Shown here piece by piece: positions 63,276-64,000 of a DNA stretch of 64,000 nucleotides (within the stretch, counting starts at the first letter, position 1; every line of letters begins with the position of its first letter). Made by a program: the position numbers and the translations under genes. This DNA comes from Hyphomicrobiales bacterium (GTDB lineage: Bacteria; Pseudomonadota; Alphaproteobacteria; Rhizobiales; Rhizobiaceae), in contig UCIT01000007.1 of the NCBI GenBank assembly GCA_900472625.1, positions 62,001-126,000 on the forward strand, in the 5' to 3' direction. The notes under the pieces are model-generated. The model was given only the letters and a program-made list of their open reading frames with translations. It searched no databases and had not been told where the DNA came from.

Positions 63276-64000
63276 TTAGTGGAACGAGCGTACGAGACTG
63301 CCGACGAGCAAATTCCAGCCGTCGATCAGCACGAAGAAAAGGATCTTGAACGGCAGGGAGATCGATGTCGGCGGCAGCATCATCATGCCCATGGCCATGG
63401 TGATGGTCGCAACGATCAGGTCGATGACCAGGAAGGGCAGAACCACAAGGAAGCCGATTTCGAAACCGCGCCGGATTTCCGAGATCATGAAGGCCGGGAC
63501 GAGGACGCGATAGTCGATCGTCTGGCTGGTATCGATGGTCTGGCCGCGTTCACGCGCCAGATCGACGAACAGCGCCAGATCCTTCTCGCGGGTATTGCGG
63601 GTCATGAAGGTGCGGAACGGTTCGGCGATGCGCTCGACGGCCTGCTGCTCGTTGATCTGATTGGACAGCAACGGCTGGACGCCGGTCTGCCAGGCCTGAT
63701 CGAAGGTCGGCTGCATGACGTAGAAGGTCATGAACAGCGACAGCGACAGCAGGATCATGTTCGAGGGGGTCGATGCGAGGCCGAGGCCCGTTCGCAGGAT
63801 CGAAAAGGCGATGACGAAGCGCGGAAAGCTGGTCACCATGATGAGGATGCCAGGCGCGACGGAAAGGACGGTCAGAAGGCCGAAGGTTCGGATGATCCAC
63901 GCTGCAACCGAACCGTCTACCGGCAGGTTCAACAGATTCGATGGGAGCTGCTGCGCATGCGCCAGCTCCGGGACCGCCATCATGGCAGCCAAGATCACGA
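63276..64000 (-). CDS. fliP: Flagellar export apparatus protein FliP (start at or beyond right edge)
   Basis: At least 240 residues of FliP, the central channel protein of the flagellar type III export gate. A cleavable signal-like N-terminus (MMAVPELAHAQQ) is followed by spans such as TVLSVAPGILIMVTSFPRFVIAFSILRTGLG and LVVLPFLVIDLIVATITMAMGMMMLPP; the latter is the FliP signature. The frame remains open to the window edge, so the true start may lie a few codons outside. It is convergent with the glycosyltransferase gene. Confidence 0.94.
   Translation of the reverse strand, partial: VILAAMMAVPELAHAQQLPSNLLNLPVDGSVAAWIIRTFGLLTVLSVAPGILIMVTSFPRFVIAFSILRTGLGLASTPSNMILLSLSLFMTFYVMQPTFDQAWQTGVQPLLSNQINEQQAVERIAEPFRTFMTRNTREKDLALFVDLARERGQTIDTSQTIDYRVLVPAFMISEIRRGFEIGFLVVLPFLVIDLIVATITMAMGMMMLPPTSISLPFKILFFVLIDGWNLLVGSLVRSFH

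Overview
The window is GC-rich alphaproteobacterial chromosome, almost certainly from the Rhizobiaceae (Ensifer/Sinorhizobium, Rhizobium, Neorhizobium or Agrobacterium). The signs are rhizobial-type motility genes (motC, motD, rem, flaF, flbT, four tandem flagellins), an AglEFGAK alpha-glucoside system, a zwf-pgl-edd operon and acetoacetyl-CoA synthetase AcsA2. From memory, the gene order closely follows two neighbourhoods of the Sinorhizobium meliloti chromosome. No rRNA, tRNA, CRISPR array, prophage or intact insertion sequence was seen.

Layout. (1) 1-12.2 kb, central and polyamine metabolism: the end of a sensor histidine kinase, acetoacetyl-CoA synthetase, an AsmA-like envelope protein, a PotFGHI putrescine transporter, and isocitrate lyase divergent from a ScfR/RamB-type regulator whose shared promoter carries repeated TTTACAGA-like boxes. 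(2) 12.2-22.6 kb: a LysR regulator, two chemoreceptors (the first split by a frameshift), a flavoprotein, and a glutamine-synthetase-like/FAD-oxidase pair resembling the gamma-glutamyl-putrescine route, which would catabolise what PotFGHI imports. (3) 22.7-26.8 kb: zwf-pgl-edd, the upper Entner-Doudoroff pathway. (4) 26.9-35.3 kb: a small PilZ-like protein, then aglEFGAK with the divergent LacI-type regulator AglR and two matching operators. It imports and hydrolyses alpha-glucosides, feeding glucose towards the Entner-Doudoroff genes. A palindromic repeat element of about 275 bp lies between aglR and folD and supplies the aglR stop codon. (5) 35.5-39.3 kb: folD, a Wzz-like protein without a kinase domain and a TagA/WecG glycosyltransferase.

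(6) 39.5-64 kb: a large motility cluster, nearly all on the minus strand. Reading in the direction of transcription from the right edge: fliP, four flagellin genes, a FliH-like gene, motB, motC, motD/fliK, a lytic transglycosylase, rem, flgE, flgK, flgL, flaF, flbT, flgD, fliQ, flhA, fliR, and four small genes (FliJ-like, FlgJ/CheL-like, FlgN-like, FliL-like). A TPR plus SPINDLY/O-GlcNAc-transferase-like protein lies divergently between flaA and fliP and is a good candidate for a flagellin glycosyltransferase.

The least explained signals are a hairpin-containing leader motif shared by all four flagellin genes (a candidate target of FlbT, encoded nearby), the nested palindromic element after aglR, the frameshifted chemoreceptor, the repeats in the aceA promoter, and several small conserved-looking genes at the end of the flagellar operon.
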